Assembly (NCBI GenBank): GCA_030141605.1 | Contig: JAQGDQ010000173.1 | Location: forward strand, 221,001 to 285,000 | Direction of reading: 5' to 3' | Length of the DNA stretch: 64,000 nucleotides | Source: Tubiluchus corallicola | Taxonomy: Eukaryota > Priapulida > Priapulimorpha > Priapulimorphida > Tubiluchidae | Part shown: piece after piece, positions 1 to 12,297 of the stretch | Numbering within the stretch: position 1 is the first letter of the stretch | How the letters are laid out: the number at the start of each line of letters is the position of its first letter | The notes under the pieces: generated by a model | What the model saw: the letters and a program-made list of their open reading frames with translations, nothing else | Database searches by the model: none | What the model was told of the DNA's origin: nothing | Made by a program: the position numbers and the translations under genes

Positions 1-1549
1 GGCTAGCCCATGTACGCCAATTGTCCTACTTTGGCTAGTTGGTTACTGGGTTCCCATCAAATCTAATCTAATCTAATCCATTATGCGGGTTGCGCGAGCT
101 TGCGAGGCTTCAAGAATTACAGAAATCGTATGAACGTAAACTACTATAAATGAGTAATTTTATAGCACGTGGTACTAAGGCGGTTGATGAAAAGTGAAAA
201 CTGAAGATTTTTTGGTAATTATTTTACGTAATAAAAGTTTCATAACGCTTACTACAGTTACAGTAGTATAAGTCTGTTAGGTCACCCACTGCAGTGCAAC
301 TACTTCTTTTAGGGTAATAATAGTGCATGAGACATCTACGTGTGATGTAATAATATTGATACTGGTACTGAGTGTCTCTTTGTATTGACTACTGTACTAG
401 TACTGAATGTAATAATAATAACTTCAAAATTCAGCTGAGTTAATATAGAATGTTGAATGAGTTTGGCATGTTGTAGCTGTAGTCTCTTATTCACACACTT
501 TCTTCAACTGTTACATGATGTGCATGGTTTGTAATGCGTGTTAAGATAAGTAAAGTAAAGATTATGTTATGCTATGCTAGGAAGCCTTAACACGTTATTG
601 TGTAGCAACAACCTACTTTCTCAAGATGAAGTCAATCCAAACCAGATGCAGAAGTTTAATGTAGAAAACCTGGAAACATACTAATGATTGGTTTAGAAAG
701 TTTATTTCATTATGAAATTGCAAAGTTGTTGGGTCAGAAAACCCAGCTTTTTAAAAATAAAAGATGCCCGAATTTTAGTTCAAACTAGGATTTCAGAATC
801 TTACCTAATGAAACAAAATGAAGTATATTTAAGATTTCTCTCTTGTGAATCAATAATTGTATAATATATAATATATATAATTAAAATTCTTTCACTGTCA
901 GCCTTTTATTTTGCTTTAAATGTTCTTCTTAAAAATCCTTTTTACTTTCCAAGCAAAGCTAAAACAATTATTAAAAAGCTAAATTATGTAAAGAAGCTGC
1001 ATTTAATTCATAATTAGGTGTTGTGGTTTTCTGCCTTAACATGACTGCTTATTATATGTATCACTCTTAGGGTAAAAATAGTCATAACCATTAATTATCA
1101 TATTCAAGGGAAGAGGAAAACCAGACTAGTCTAAAAACTAAATATAATGCTGAAAAGTAAAAAACACATCTTTGATTTTACTACATGTATAGTGTTAGCT
1201 CCAAAAATCACCAGAACTCAGCAATCTCAAACTTACCAATACATTTAATGTACTCAGTTGAATTGTACCCAGGGTGATTTTTAACGGGTCTTAACGTACT
1301 TTTCTAAACGAGCTTAATCACAAAATTTGCACTAGTATGTGTACAAATGCTTCAAAAGCTTCCAGGAAATGTGTCAGTTTCCGGCCTCGCTGTCCCAGAG
1401 CCCACCAGGGGAGCTTACACCACTCCCCACGGCTGCCTAGCTTATTTTTCCATGTGACAGCCAAACATATCAGTCCACCTTTGGGGGACCCTCTGGGTGG
1501 ACTAGACCCCTGGTTGATTGTGCTTCTTCTGCTTTCCTTAGGTAGCACC
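1..1549. other. Repeat-bearing intergenic DNA, no gene seen
   Basis: I see no convincing gene here. The left edge (about 55-80) has a short AATCT tandem tail like the 3' tail of the LINE fragment near 2970, so the window probably opens just after a LINE end. Positions 1340-1550 are clearly richer in GC than their surroundings and stay open in both strands, but show no recognisable motif or splice-framed exon; this is probably an old transposon piece. Confidence 0.4.
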
Positions 1550-1844
1550 TAGGCCTGTAATGATACATCGATGCATTAATGCATCATTATATCTTCTCAA
1601 AAGATACCAGTAATGCGATTATCTGAATTATCGATATTTAGCACAAACTTGACTCCTTGGTCACAATCAATGCAGTGAGTACAGCATTAGCAGAGGACCA
1701 GACTTGACCTTGACACGGGTACCTGCTGCTAACAGCCAGCCAAAGCGAAACAGTTGAAAACACAATGTGTTTGTAAAAATGTATGTAGTAGCAAACTACA
1801 ATTTTGTTTGTAAGTTTTTGAAATGGTTTGAAATAGTTTTTGAA

Positions 1845-1883
<39 letters not shown>

Positions 1884-2024
1884 GAGCAACAACTTAATCT
1901 GTTTTTTTTACCTAGTTAAAGCGTACAAACTTTAACTCAGTGTGTATCGTGATACATACCGTATGGTGAGGTTAATATCGTGATACGTATCGTATCATGA
2001 CTTAGGTGTATCGTTACAGCCTTA
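1550..2024. mobile_element. hAT-type miniature element (MITE), 475 bp
   Basis: The ends are imperfect terminal inverted repeats: TAGGCCTGTAATGATAC on the left and, reverse-complemented from the right end, TAAGGCTGTAACGATAC. It is flanked by a perfect 8-bp target duplication, GTAGCACC, at 1542-1549 and 2025-2032. The 8-bp duplication and the terminal sequence are typical of hAT transposons. It has no coding capacity, so it is non-autonomous. It ends only 96 bp before the start codon of the LEM gene. Confidence 0.9.
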
Positions 2025-2120
2025 GTAGCACCCCTTTAGCTGATGCCTAATAATTATCAATTTTTGTGTAATGTTACAGTGTAAAATCTGATGATATCGT
2101 AGATGTTCTGATAAACCAGT

Positions 2121-5100
2121 ATGATTGACAACATAGCTATTGCTGAGCTTACAGACGATGAACTAGTTGAAGTGCTTAAAGAGTATGGTTTTGATCCCGG
2201 ACCTATTGTAGGTATGTGCACGTAGAACACAATGTAAGCCAAAGCCAATTAAGCTATCTTTTAATTGTTGCCTCAACTGTGACTGTGATTAAAAACAGTG
2301 CAGGCTAATAGTAATTAATAATAACGTTTCGCTCTGCCCACATGCAGCAGTTTACTTTTGGGTCTGTTGTTTTGCAGTTTAAAAGTTTTGTGCCTAGTAA
2401 AAAAGAAAAATATCTGGGTCATATTTTATTAGATGACAATAGAGATGATTTAGATATATTACGACAATGTTCAATTTACTATGGTAGAGCAAATAAATTA
2501 CTCATGAAATTTACTCACTGTTTAGTTAACGTGAAGAGACAATTGTTTAATGCTTACTGCACAACTTTTTATTCTATGTCCACTTGGAGACATTTTTATT
2601 CTTACAATCTTAGCAAACTCAAGGTTGCATATAATGTATCAACACGGAAGCTGTTTAACTTTTCATATGATACGAGCGCGAGATATATTTCTACTAGACT
2701 TAATATTATTTATTTTGATGTGATTCACAGAAAATGTGCATACAGTTTACACGTCAGGCTGAATAAGAGTGAAAATTTTATATGCAAGAGCATTTTAAAC
2801 AGTGACGCAAACTTTACTTCTGTAATTAGACGTCATTGGCGTAGTTTGTTATATCGTTTATTGTTATTTGTGTTATTGTTGTGTGTCATGATTTATCATA
2901 TTATTTGTATTAATTTGTGATGTGTATATGAACTTTGTAAAGTTTGAAGTAAAATATTAAATCTAAATCTAATTTCACATATCCAAGAGTTTAGTAAATG
3001 CATTAGCAAATAAAAATTAGTTACAGTCTAGCCTCGTTATCTTGCCCCTCGTTATGCCGCCAAACTCGTCTCTCGCCATAGAAAGTACCAGGACGGATTT
3101 CCTGCTTTGATATTTACCTCGTTAAGTCGCCACCCTCGCTTCTCGCCCTCGCCACGTCATGCTAGGATGAGTGCTTATGTAAACTATATTCGTTATGTCG
3201 CCAAACAGACAAACTCAGAGGTGAATCGATCAATACATATACCGCGTGCCGATCAATATAACCGCGGTATGTAGACAATGCTGCTGTACTCGATAGACAG
3301 ACATAATTAATCTAGTGTGTGTCTCGCCAGGATTAGATTAGGAGTGCTGTGGTTGGTTAATGCGCAGAGAAACTAAAGCGTCACCGATATCCTTACTCTA
3401 TAACACCAAAGCTACATAGAGGAACACTATGTTAATCAACTATTATGTATATACATATAGACTAACTTCGTTATATTCCCGTTATCTCGCCATACTCGCC
3501 TCTCGCCAAAACTTTGCCCTAGACGTACAGTGGCGAGATAACGAGGCTAGATTGTATATATTTATTTTGGAAAAAATGTAAGTTACGCAGATTTAATAAA
3601 AATGTTTGATGTTACGTACAGTGTTAAATATATGAGTGAGACGGAAAGTTATTATATGTTAAAGGTTCTCGAGTTTTGGAATTGCAAATAGAATTTATGT
3701 ATATTTATGTTAATTTATTTCAACATGTGGAATGTCTGCCAAAATTTCCCAAACCGAAAGAAGCGAGAAATTTCAAAAAATATTTGAAAGCAATATTGCT
3801 GGCTTTTTTTACTGTAGCTACAACAAGGTCTGTGTACGAACGCAAGCTAGAGCGACTTATGACAGAAGATGCTGACAATGAAAAAAATATCAGTAATGAG
3901 GAGCAAACCAGTGACTCAAGGTATGTTGTTTCTTTTCATGAAACTTTTAGTCAAGGTTAATCAAGGGCGTATTAATCAATAGGCTAACTAGGCTATAGCC
4001 TAGTGCGCCTAGATGTGTTTGAGGGGCGTCTCATATTAGAAGATTCTTATTTTCCTCAGAAGATGTGTATACTTTCATATTCATGTAAAAGGCGCATTTT
4101 ATAGCACACCGCAGGCAGTTACTGAACACTGTTATATAAGTGCCACTTAACGAACAGGTGCAAGATATTACACAACAAGCAGTTGCATTGCGTGAATGTT
4201 AGTTCTTTGCAAATGCATGTAATTAATAATGACCACGTAGAAACTAGGTTAATAGTGTTTCCGATACACCACTAGTAATTGTTTAATCTTCTTGTTACAT
4301 GAACAATCATAAATTCACGATATAGAGATGGGCAATATAGCACCATCTGCCTTGAGCGTCGTATTCTTGATACACCCATAAGGCTAATTAGTAAAATCTG
4401 TGTGTTTTGGCCTTGCAGAAAAGGAAGCAATTTAGTTTACTGCTTAAGCAGAACAGACATGCAAGGAAAAGTAAGAAAAATTTCTTTGCTGCATGAGAAA
4501 TGTAAAAACTTTGAATGGCAATAGTTGACAATAGCATGTAACGCCTAGGACATAGTTTAATTATTCAAATTAGGCTTAACAAGATTAACTAAAATGGATT
4601 TAAAAAGAGATTAAATTGGAAAAGAATGAGATTTTGGAATAGGTATTTAGTACATTTTAGTTCTTTATGCTGTACTTTTTCAACTGTCATTTTTATTATC
4701 TAGTAGAGTTATTTACATTTTCCATTTCATCAGTTCGTATAACAAAAAATATTCTGATTTCTTGCCTCCAGATAATAGCTGTCTAAAACACCTGTTCTTG
4801 GTCACACTAATTATAATTAAATAAGTATAAAAGAGCCCATTTCGTGAATTAAATTATTCAATTCTTGAAGTCCTTGTTTGTAATTGAAAGTATACTACAA
4901 TATGACCGAAGATTGGGTTATAATTATTGATATTTTGACAGTTTGTCATTAGATGGCAGAACTGGTACATCGTTCGAATTGTATTATATTAGACGTGTTT
5001 ATTGAATAAAGGACTTCAGTGTTAGTTAAGTTGCCTCATGAAAATCTGTTTCCATTTTGGCTTGCTCTGAAAAATATTAGATAGTTACACTTAAATATCT

Positions 5101-8100
5101 TCAACTATTACATCTAAATCTAACATTAGGCTGAAATAACTGAAACAACCTTATAAATGTTAAATACCTACTCAGTGTCTACAAGAGGTGAATAGTTGTG
5201 CAATGATGAGGTAAGATTTTTTTCAATTACAACTGATAAATCAGGAGGGTGCAAATTATCTGACTAGCCGGGCTACATTAAATTTTCCCGCAATTCCTGC
5301 AGGCCACAGGCAGTTTGATCGAGGAGCCAAGTACAGAAAGGACTAATAACGATTTTTTTTGCATCCGACCTGCGCCCATCATTACTACTCCACTCAAGAA
5401 ACTATTTTAGAAGTTATTAAAATTTATATTACAAACCATATATTTATACTTTCAGGACAGATACTGGTAATTTCATTGCAATGCATATTAGTAATGTGTA
5501 TCACACAGTCTCTGTAGTACAGTGACATTAAGCTACAACCGTCTTGTAAGGGTTAGTGGCATCCGATCTAGTAGAAAAAACTACCTGCACTATCTTTGGT
5601 ATCGTGGCACGGACTTCAGATGGATACACTCAATTAATCGCCCGGGCCGCACTTTCATTAGGTTGACAAATCTTTTCGCGGGCCGCACAAATTCTCTCGG
5701 CGGGCCGCAATTTGCACACCCCTGTGATAAATGCTTCAAAAATACTTTTTGAGAAAACGAATTTTGCCATAATTTCTGTAACAGGTATACGAGATTGCTT
5801 TTCAGATATCAGTATAAATAACAATATTGTTCTTAATATGTTGATGATATGCTTTTAGGTACAAAGATGTATCTCATGTGATGGAATCATCTAAAGACAT
5901 CTCTGTTGATGCTGGTTTTCACATGCGACAATCATTCGAAGCCAAACGGCATACCCGAAAACGGTAGCTGTTGTATTTTTAGTAATACTCGTAATAAGAA
6001 TTATATCTTGCTTGTCTGTGGTATTAGATAAGTTAGATAAGATCACGTGATTGTTTCTTTCATTGTGTAATGTACGTTTAATGTTAATTGAGCTAATTAC
6101 TATCTACATTTATTCAGTAAATGTATTAGTTTTCGAATGTGACGTACAGTCTAGCCTCGTTATCTCGCCCCTCGTTATGCCGCCAAACTCGTCTCTCGCC
6201 ATAGAAAGTGCCAGGACGGATTTCCTGCTTTGATATTTATCTCGTTAAGTCGACAAACTCAGAGGTGAATCGATCAATATAACCGCGGTATGTACACAAT
6301 GCTGCTGTACTCGATAGACAGACATAATTAATCTAGTGTGTGTCTCACCAGAATTAGATTAGGAGTGCTGTGGTTGGTTAATGCGCAGAGAAACTAAAGC
6401 GTCACCGATATCCTTACTCTATAACACCAAACAGAAAACCAAATTTAATGTTGATTGGTATCGTAATGCGAAATATATTTTATATGTACATAGAGGAACA
6501 CTATGTTAATCAACTATTATGTATATACATATAGACTAACTTCGTTATATTCCCGTTATCTCGCCATACTCGCCTCTCGCCAAAAATTTGCCCTAGACGG
6601 ACAGTGGGGGGGGGGGGGGTAATGAGACTAGACTGTAACTTCTTATATAAATTTTCTTTTGAGTATGAAGCCACAGCTATATAATTACTAAATTTAAATT
6701 TTTTGAACATGGTTCCACTGTAATAAACCGCTGATTCCTTGCCTGCCTAAATGACAGTAATTTGTCATCGTAGAAATGCTATTGCGATTGGATGGAGGCT
6801 TTTCTGTTTGAGGAGTCAGGTATCACCAGATAGAGATGCCGTCTCTCCCTATTAAAATTGTGGTTCAAAGACAGTGAAGATGCGCTTTCTGTGCACTAGT
6901 GGCTACTGTTGTTTGTTTAGTGGAACTTTGCTTCTGCTAGGGGTGAGCATTCTCTACCAGAAAGCGAATTCGAATCGAACAGAATTTGTGACTTTCGAAT
7001 TCGAATCAAACCGAACTTCAGTGTTTCGAATTCGAACCAAATTCGAATTGAGATCGAATGATTTCGAACCACCAGGAAAAATTAGTCTTACAAAGATCAT
7101 GCATATCATTAAATTTTGTTCTGCAATAAAACGACTAGTAATTTCTTTAAAGTTGTGTGCAGAAATCACAGCTAAATTATGCTAATTGCATGATGTTTCA
7201 ATCGTTTTAGTGATTAAGAACATGTGTGATTGAAGTGCTGAATTATTCGAATCTATAGTTTTGGATTCGAATCGAGTTCGAACTAAAAAAACTCGTTCGA
7301 ATCGAATGTTCGAACTCGAACGTTCGATGCTCACCCCTAGCTTCTGCGTGATTGGTACATAAAACATGTTAATGACTTAGCTTATTATTGCTACTCTGAT
7401 TATTTCATGCAGTAGCTTTACTGTCTTGTGTTTCTCAGCTCGCAAAGAGAAATTAATGACAACTGTTTATGTTATTTAATTCCAAGAATCATGAATTTAA
7501 TTTATAATATACTGTTGTGGAGATCGCTGACGTCAAGTAGAACTGCATAGAACATCGTAGAACCGCCTTACCGTCCGTCTGGATTGTTCTCGAACATTTG
7601 TTCGAGAAGTTTCTGCAGTGCGCTATATATGGCGAAGATGGCGGATCGCACATTGCACACAGATCTTAACACGGACATATACTTGTATACTTACCTTTTC
7701 AGATATACTTAATCGTTTTCCAGATTTTCACGTTTAGTATAATCATTTCTTGTTCCTTCATCTTTGTGTTGTAAGAATTCTCGCTCAATAAAGTAATAAC
7801 ATTTAACGGTGTGTATTCTGGTTTTCTCTACGAGCCTTCCGAGAGAAACAAAACACAACGTATACATTGGTAACAGCTGTACAAAAAAGTTGAAATCTAA
7901 ATCACACTTATACGTAAAGGGTCTGCAAAACTCGCCTAGTTCCAGACTAATATTCTGAAAGTCTTGCACTTCAGCTTTTGAGGTCCTTACAGTGGTACAT
8001 TAGCTTAGTATATTCTACTATTGTACCCCATATCTGTAGTAAAACTTAAACACAGTAATACGGCCTCTTATTTCAAGTAACGAACTAGTTCAGCATAAAT

Positions 8101-8457
8101 AATTACAAAAATATCCTGCATGTAACAGAGATTTTTGTATTCGCCCCATTCTGCTTGTGAATATTATATACTCTGTGTGTAATTTTTATGTATATTTGTG
8201 TTGAACCTATAATTATTGGTGAACCATATTTATCCGTTTTCAGCGAGGTACCATCCCATGCCGAGTCTACGAAAGTTCACAAAGATGAAACGAAATCTGT
8301 GATTAAGCAGGAAAATAAGAAGATGTCCTGGTTATCAATTTGGGTTCAATTAGTTATATTGCTTGTCATGGCTGCTCTTGTTTACCTAGTGATTATGAAC
8401 ATGGAACAAGTGCAAGAAAGTCATATTCCTCGTTTGTCTGATGCTGATGTCGTCTAA
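2121..8457 (+). CDS. LEM-domain inner-nuclear-membrane protein (emerin/LAP2-like), 170 aa
   Basis: Four coding exons join in frame: 2121-2211, 3818-3920, 5859-5963 and 8244-8457 (TAA), all with GT-AG introns. The first ~45 residues form a LEM domain: MIDNIAIAELTDDEL, then YGFDPGPIV joined across intron 1 to ATTRSVYERKLERL, which matches the family pattern of two helices separated by a GP(I/V)V loop and R..YE.KL. The middle (about 46-110) is acidic then basic and low in structure. Near the C-terminus (about 119-146) is one hydrophobic segment starting at WLSIWVQLVILLVMAA, followed by a ~20-residue tail, giving a tail-anchored topology. LEM proteins bind BAF and tether chromatin at the nuclear envelope. 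It is shorter than human emerin (254 aa). Introns 1-3 hold a LINE piece, two pogo-like and two hAT MITEs and a solo LTR. A likely poly(A) signal is AATAAA near 9737. The family is secure; which member it corresponds to is not. Confidence 0.86.
2342..2970 (+). mobile_element. LINE 3' fragment (reverse transcriptase C-terminus)
   Basis: An open frame from 2342 to 2920 has the look of the thumb/C-terminal region of a CR1/L2/RTE-type reverse transcriptase: KYLGHILLDD, then YGRANKLLMKF, and a string of short basic-aromatic blocks ending at a stop. Soon after the stop comes a short AATCT/AAATCT tail, as in many non-LTR elements. There is no 5' part, so it is a 5'-truncated copy sitting in intron 1 of the LEM gene. 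Confidence 0.65.
3024..3554. mobile_element. pogo/Tigger-like MITE, copy 1
   Basis: Starts CAGTCTAGCCTCGTTATCT and ends with the reverse complement of nearly the same sequence (…GATAACGAGGCTAGATTG). It sits between TA dinucleotides, the target duplication of Tc1/mariner/pogo elements. It has no transposase. It is the same family as the copy at 6147-6635 and lies in intron 1 of the LEM gene. Confidence 0.88.
5242..5724. mobile_element. hAT-type MITE, 483 bp
   Basis: The left end CAGGAGGGTGCAAATT and the right end (reverse-complemented) CAGGGGTGTGCAAATTGCGG form terminal inverted repeats. The flanks carry a perfect 8-bp duplication TGATAAAT (5234-5241 and 5725-5732). The GC-rich GGCCCGC motifs next to the right end resemble Charlie-type hAT termini. 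It lies in intron 2 of the LEM gene. Confidence 0.88.
6147..6635. mobile_element. pogo/Tigger-like MITE, copy 2
   Basis: Same family as 3024-3554, with long stretches of near identity (for example the block ending AGACTAACTTCG). It is bounded by TA duplications and has a CAGTCTAGCCTCG terminus. Its right inverted repeat is interrupted by a run of G residues (6606-6619). It lies in intron 3 of the LEM gene. Confidence 0.88.
6938..7339. mobile_element. hAT-type MITE, 402 bp
   Basis: Terminal inverted repeats TAGGGGTGAGCAT and ATGCTCACCCCTA, with a perfect 8-bp duplication GCTTCTGC at 6930-6937 and 7340-7347. The inside is rich in TTCGAA motifs near both ends, so the whole element can fold back on itself. 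It has no coding capacity and lies in intron 3 of the LEM gene. Confidence 0.9.
7513..7860 (+). mobile_element. Solo LTR of a retrotransposon, 348 bp
   Basis: Begins TGTTGTG and ends CACAACG, an imperfect short inverted repeat of the kind that bounds LTRs. It is flanked by a perfect 5-bp duplication TATAC (7508-7512 and 7861-7865). Inside are a TATA-like CTATATAT at 7623-7630, a heat-shock-element-like block just upstream (7587-7613) and a poly(A)-like CAATAAA near 7787, in the order expected for U3-R-U5. No internal retroelement sequence follows, so it is a solo LTR left by recombination. It sits in intron 3 of the LEM gene. Confidence 0.8.
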
Positions 8458-9829
8458 TTAGTTTAGTCAGGCCATGTTTAGTTTACTTTTGTTATTTATT
8501 ATGAACGATAAACGTATTGACTGCTTTCCTAGAAAAATGTGATTAAAACTGCATTCATTCTTCTTAAAAATCCATAATGTGAAGTGTTAAACTAGTTTTT
8601 TTGTATTAAAATAGATATCTAAGTATATGTACTTTAGGTAAACACGGTCAAGAGCTATAAGAAAATATTTTGTATAAAAAATGTCGGCTAGTGTTACTTA
8701 GAAACTGTTAAAAGAAGAAAAGCTTTAAAAAGAACTGCTTAAGAAAAATCGCTTAGTGTCTGCCAGTGCAACCAATACTAAACTTTATTATAATCTCTTT
8801 AAGAAAAGCATTATGCAGAATATGCACTAGAGTAATGTAAGCAGGAAATGATAACGACTAACAAATAATGGTTCTAATACATGTATATATGTATATTCCT
8901 CATTATTCTAATTACGATCATTAGCAATAGATATATACACAATTTTAGTAAAGGCGGAAAAAGCACAAGAAGCTACGTCTGCAGTAAGAATAGGAGTTCT
9001 CAGTAATGTTCGTAACCATGACATTCGTTTGTTGATTTGTTAAGATCAAGATTATCAATACATGTAATTTGCCAACTTTTGTTCTTTTTTGTGATAATTA
9101 TTCACATTCTATGAGCAATCATTTATTTTGAATTTATCATCATACTATACTCATAGTAAAGGAGAAAAATAATAGCAAGCTTGGCATGTGGTGGAGAGTT
9201 TCCTTTGGACTTTATCTGACTATACTGACCAATTTTGCGGCAAGATGTGGTACATTTTTATGTAGTCCTGTTTGTAAAGTGCATGTAGAGCTAATTAGAC
9301 ATTTTTATTTAAAACAATTGTCAACATGTGCCTAATTTGACAAGCATTCTAAGTATATGGGTATTTATTATTTTCTTTACATGTTTCTGGCAGTGAATGT
9401 TACAATGGCTGTATAATCGTGTAATATTACAGTTACAGATATTTTAGGTCTAGGTCCTTATTGCAGAATCTGATATGCAACTGTTTCAATTTTATTATTA
9501 TTATGGTAATACTGTGCAAAGTGTCCAATAGTAAAATTTTGTTTAATGCAGACTTCTAATCTAACATAAATTAAGTTGACTTTCCTGCAATAGTAAATTG
9601 CAAAATTAAAATTGGGCAAATAGTTTCTATTTGATGCTTATAACTTTAACTAGTGATGCACTGAAATGTATTTATGGAATCATTTTAACAATGTGTGAAT
9701 TGAACTTTAACAAATGACAGTTTTATTAGTTTACAAAATAAAATTGTATTAGTTACTGCACTGGTTACTAGTTTATTTCTTATATTTAATTCGTTGGGTT
9801 GTAACACTTTGGACAGTTTATTATTTTTT
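8458..9829 (+). other. 3' flank / probable 3' UTR of the LEM gene
   Basis: About 1.4 kb of AT-rich DNA without an open frame of note. An AATAAA at about 9737 in a T-rich context could end the LEM transcript. No other element was recognised. Confidence 0.35.
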
Positions 9830-10152
9830 ACTAAACTAGACAGCTAAATTGATCACTGTGAGTAGTTTTGAATGTACTCAACTAGACAGCTAAATTGATC
9901 ACTGTGAGTAGGGTGAGTAGTTTTGAATGTAGTCAACTAGACAACTAAATTGATCACTGTGAGTAGGGTGAGTAGTTTTGAATGTAGTCAACTAGACAGC
10001 TAAATTGATCACTGTGAGTAGGGTGAGTAGTTTTGAATGTAGTCAACTAGACAGCTAAATTGATCACTGTGAGTAGGGTGAGTAGTTTTGAATGTAGTCA
10101 ACTAGACAGCTAAATTGATCACTGTGAGTAGGGTGAGTAGTTTTGAATGTAG
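9830..10152. repeat. Minisatellite, 55-bp unit, ~6 copies
   Basis: Head-to-tail units containing CTAAATTGATCACTGTGAG and GGGTGAGTAGTTTTGAATG. The first unit lacks the 9-bp GGGTGAGTA insertion found in the rest. Copies are nearly identical, so the array expanded recently. Confidence 0.95.
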
Positions 10153-10856
10153 TATGCCAGCTTTCTTGTACTTGCTACATTGTATAATTACTGTTTTACA
10201 AAAGGCAGTTTTTCAACAGTCATGCAGAATACCCTTACCGTTGAAGCATAAGAGCTTAAGGACCTCTCCACTCTTCTTTGTTGATTTTATTAAAAATAAA
10301 AATGAACAGAATAGGTGGCCACACAGCAATCATGAAGTGTAGCTCAAGACTTCTTGTTGCCATTTGTGACAACCTAGGGTCTGTATACTTTTCTGGATTG
10401 CATTTCCAGTGTCTATCAACACGAATCTGGAACTGAGCAGGACTAGAGGCTTGAACTACAGTGTCTGGCACATGTTCTGTTCATTAATTGCTGGCATTGC
10501 AAATGTATCTCATCCTGCGATTATAGCAAATGGAAAATTTCTGTACTTCACTTGCAACCCTTGCAAGCAGAGTAATAATTATGTTTGTTTGATTTAAAGC
10601 TTTATTTAATACTTCCTTTATAATTACAATAATATTATACTACATGCTAGCAGTAGTTTGACACTAATGAGGTAGCTGCAATTCGGGTTATAAACGCTAA
10701 ATTTAGCGCGTTGAACATGTGTTTGTAAGTTAGTTACGCCTGGAAAATTCATGAGCTCTTCAGGCGGAGCAAGAATAATTGGCAATGTTCCAATGTGTAC
10801 GTGCCGCATGGTTTTCGGATTTCCCATTTTTTAAGAAGGTTTTCCCCTTTTCCTCT

Positions 10857-10957
10857 GTATATATAAAGGATGGGTTATGGTAAAATCCCGTTTTATGTGT
10901 GTCAGTTTTCAAACTTGTATGTCAGTGTTCGGGCTGCCAGATTAGAGACTTTATAAG
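10857..10957 (+). promoter_or_regulatory. Candidate TATA promoter and 5' UTR exon of the caspase-STING gene
   Basis: TATATAAAGG lies at about 10859-10869. About 90 bases further is TTATAAG followed by GTAAGT, a strong splice donor (exon end 10957). The first coding exon of the caspase gene opens with a strong acceptor, TTTTTCAG, two bases before its ATG (12298), so a non-coding first exon is expected upstream. This placement is inference. Confidence 0.35.
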
Positions 10958-11470
10958 GTAAGTTACCTTAAAGTTTTTGTTATTACGACGTCCCGGCTTA
11001 CACGATTTGGCCATTATTAAAAATGATTTATTTGCACAAACATGCAAGTCACTACTACACTTGGATTGTTTATAGCAATTCTCGGACATAAATCACTATC
11101 ACCAAGATATCCACTTTTAGAAACTTTACTCACAGTAAATTGACAGTGTGCAGCTAATTCATATTTAAACGAAATGCTAGACTGTTGTACATTCTTGTTT
11201 TCGAAAATGACAGCTAGGTGCATATATTTATAATGCAAGTTGGAACTAACTGAGTAGCAGCACTGAGTGGACCCAGTAAAACGTGAGAGCTGTGGTGTTT
11301 TTAAACAATTTACCCCTAAATTGCACCCGTAGATTTAAATGCCACATGTGCATATTTATAACATTTTAATAAACTTATTAATAGCGTTCAGAGCAGTAAT
11401 AATTATAAGTACATACACCAAAGCAGCAGCCTAGTGTACTAAATTTATTGCATTATGATGATTAGACTAA

Positions 11471-11608
11471 AGTTTACAATTCCCCATACACAATAAATTA
11501 GTCTGTGAAGCAGACTAGGATTAGGGTTGAGGTTAGGGTTAGGGTTAGCTCTAGGGTTAGGGTTTGTTTAAGATTAGGGTATTTAAATTGTTTGTGGAAT
11601 TGTAAACT
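11471..11608. mobile_element. MITE carrying telomere-like TTAGGG repeats, copy 1
   Basis: The ends are inverted repeats, AGTTTACAATTCC on the left and GGAATTGTAAACT on the right. Inside is a degenerate TTAGGG array (about 11519-11582). A second copy with the same ends and core lies at 40971-41224. It is not a chromosome end. Confidence 0.75.
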
Positions 11609-12297
11609 TCTTCCAATGATTATTATAGCCATACTGCATGTTTTTAATAGCTTTGAAATACAGTATTTCTGTGTAATGTGGACATAGTTTTGTATGTGTG
11701 TACAGCAATGTTATGTGATGTGAATGCATTATATGAGAGGCGCTGCCACAACACGAGTTATTGTTGTGTCTACAGGAAAATGCATGTGAGTTGGGCACAG
11801 TTGGCCCTTCATGTGTGTCAGCATTTCTCCACTAGCATGGTCATGCCTAGAAGGTTTTCAGATTGAGGAGTACTTAGCAAATAAGTTCCTCGTGTCATGA
11901 TCCCATTTTATTGTATTTACCTGTATAACTATATATATAACACATATAGACATAATTATGCTCTTTTCTGTTTGAAAGCCCTGAGATGCTCGAATGCAGA
12001 TCTTGTATCGACTGTTGCATTAACAGTTTTTTCATTATTAATTAAATACCATATTGTTAAATTATGCAATAAAGCATCCATGAGTCTATTTATTACCACA
12101 GAACAGAGCTTTCCATTAAATTCATGTGCGATTTTACAAGACATTTCAGTATTTGCACTTCTTTGCTTTTTGTGGTGGAGGACTTTGCTTTTTGGACCTT
12201 TCGCTCTATCTTGGTGCCAACTTGTTAACCATGTAAACAAGCATTTTGGTTCTATCTTCAGTGCATCATATAGAACACTGACCGCCATTTTTCAGCC

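Larger units (their letters stand above)
10153..12290. other. Upstream region of the caspase-STING gene
   Basis: No coding exon is convincing here. It holds a candidate promoter (10857-10957), a MITE with telomere-like repeats (11471-11608) and otherwise AT-rich unique DNA. Several short open frames exist on both strands but lack splice-framed or family support. Confidence 0.35.

Noticed and set aside
1318-1552. Small GC-richer open frames on both strands
   Set aside because: No family signature, splice frame or start context; more likely an old repeat.
11517-11582. Chromosome-end telomere or fusion scar
   Set aside because: The TTAGGG run is short, degenerate and enclosed in a transposon-like pair of inverted ends that also encloses the second array at 41009.
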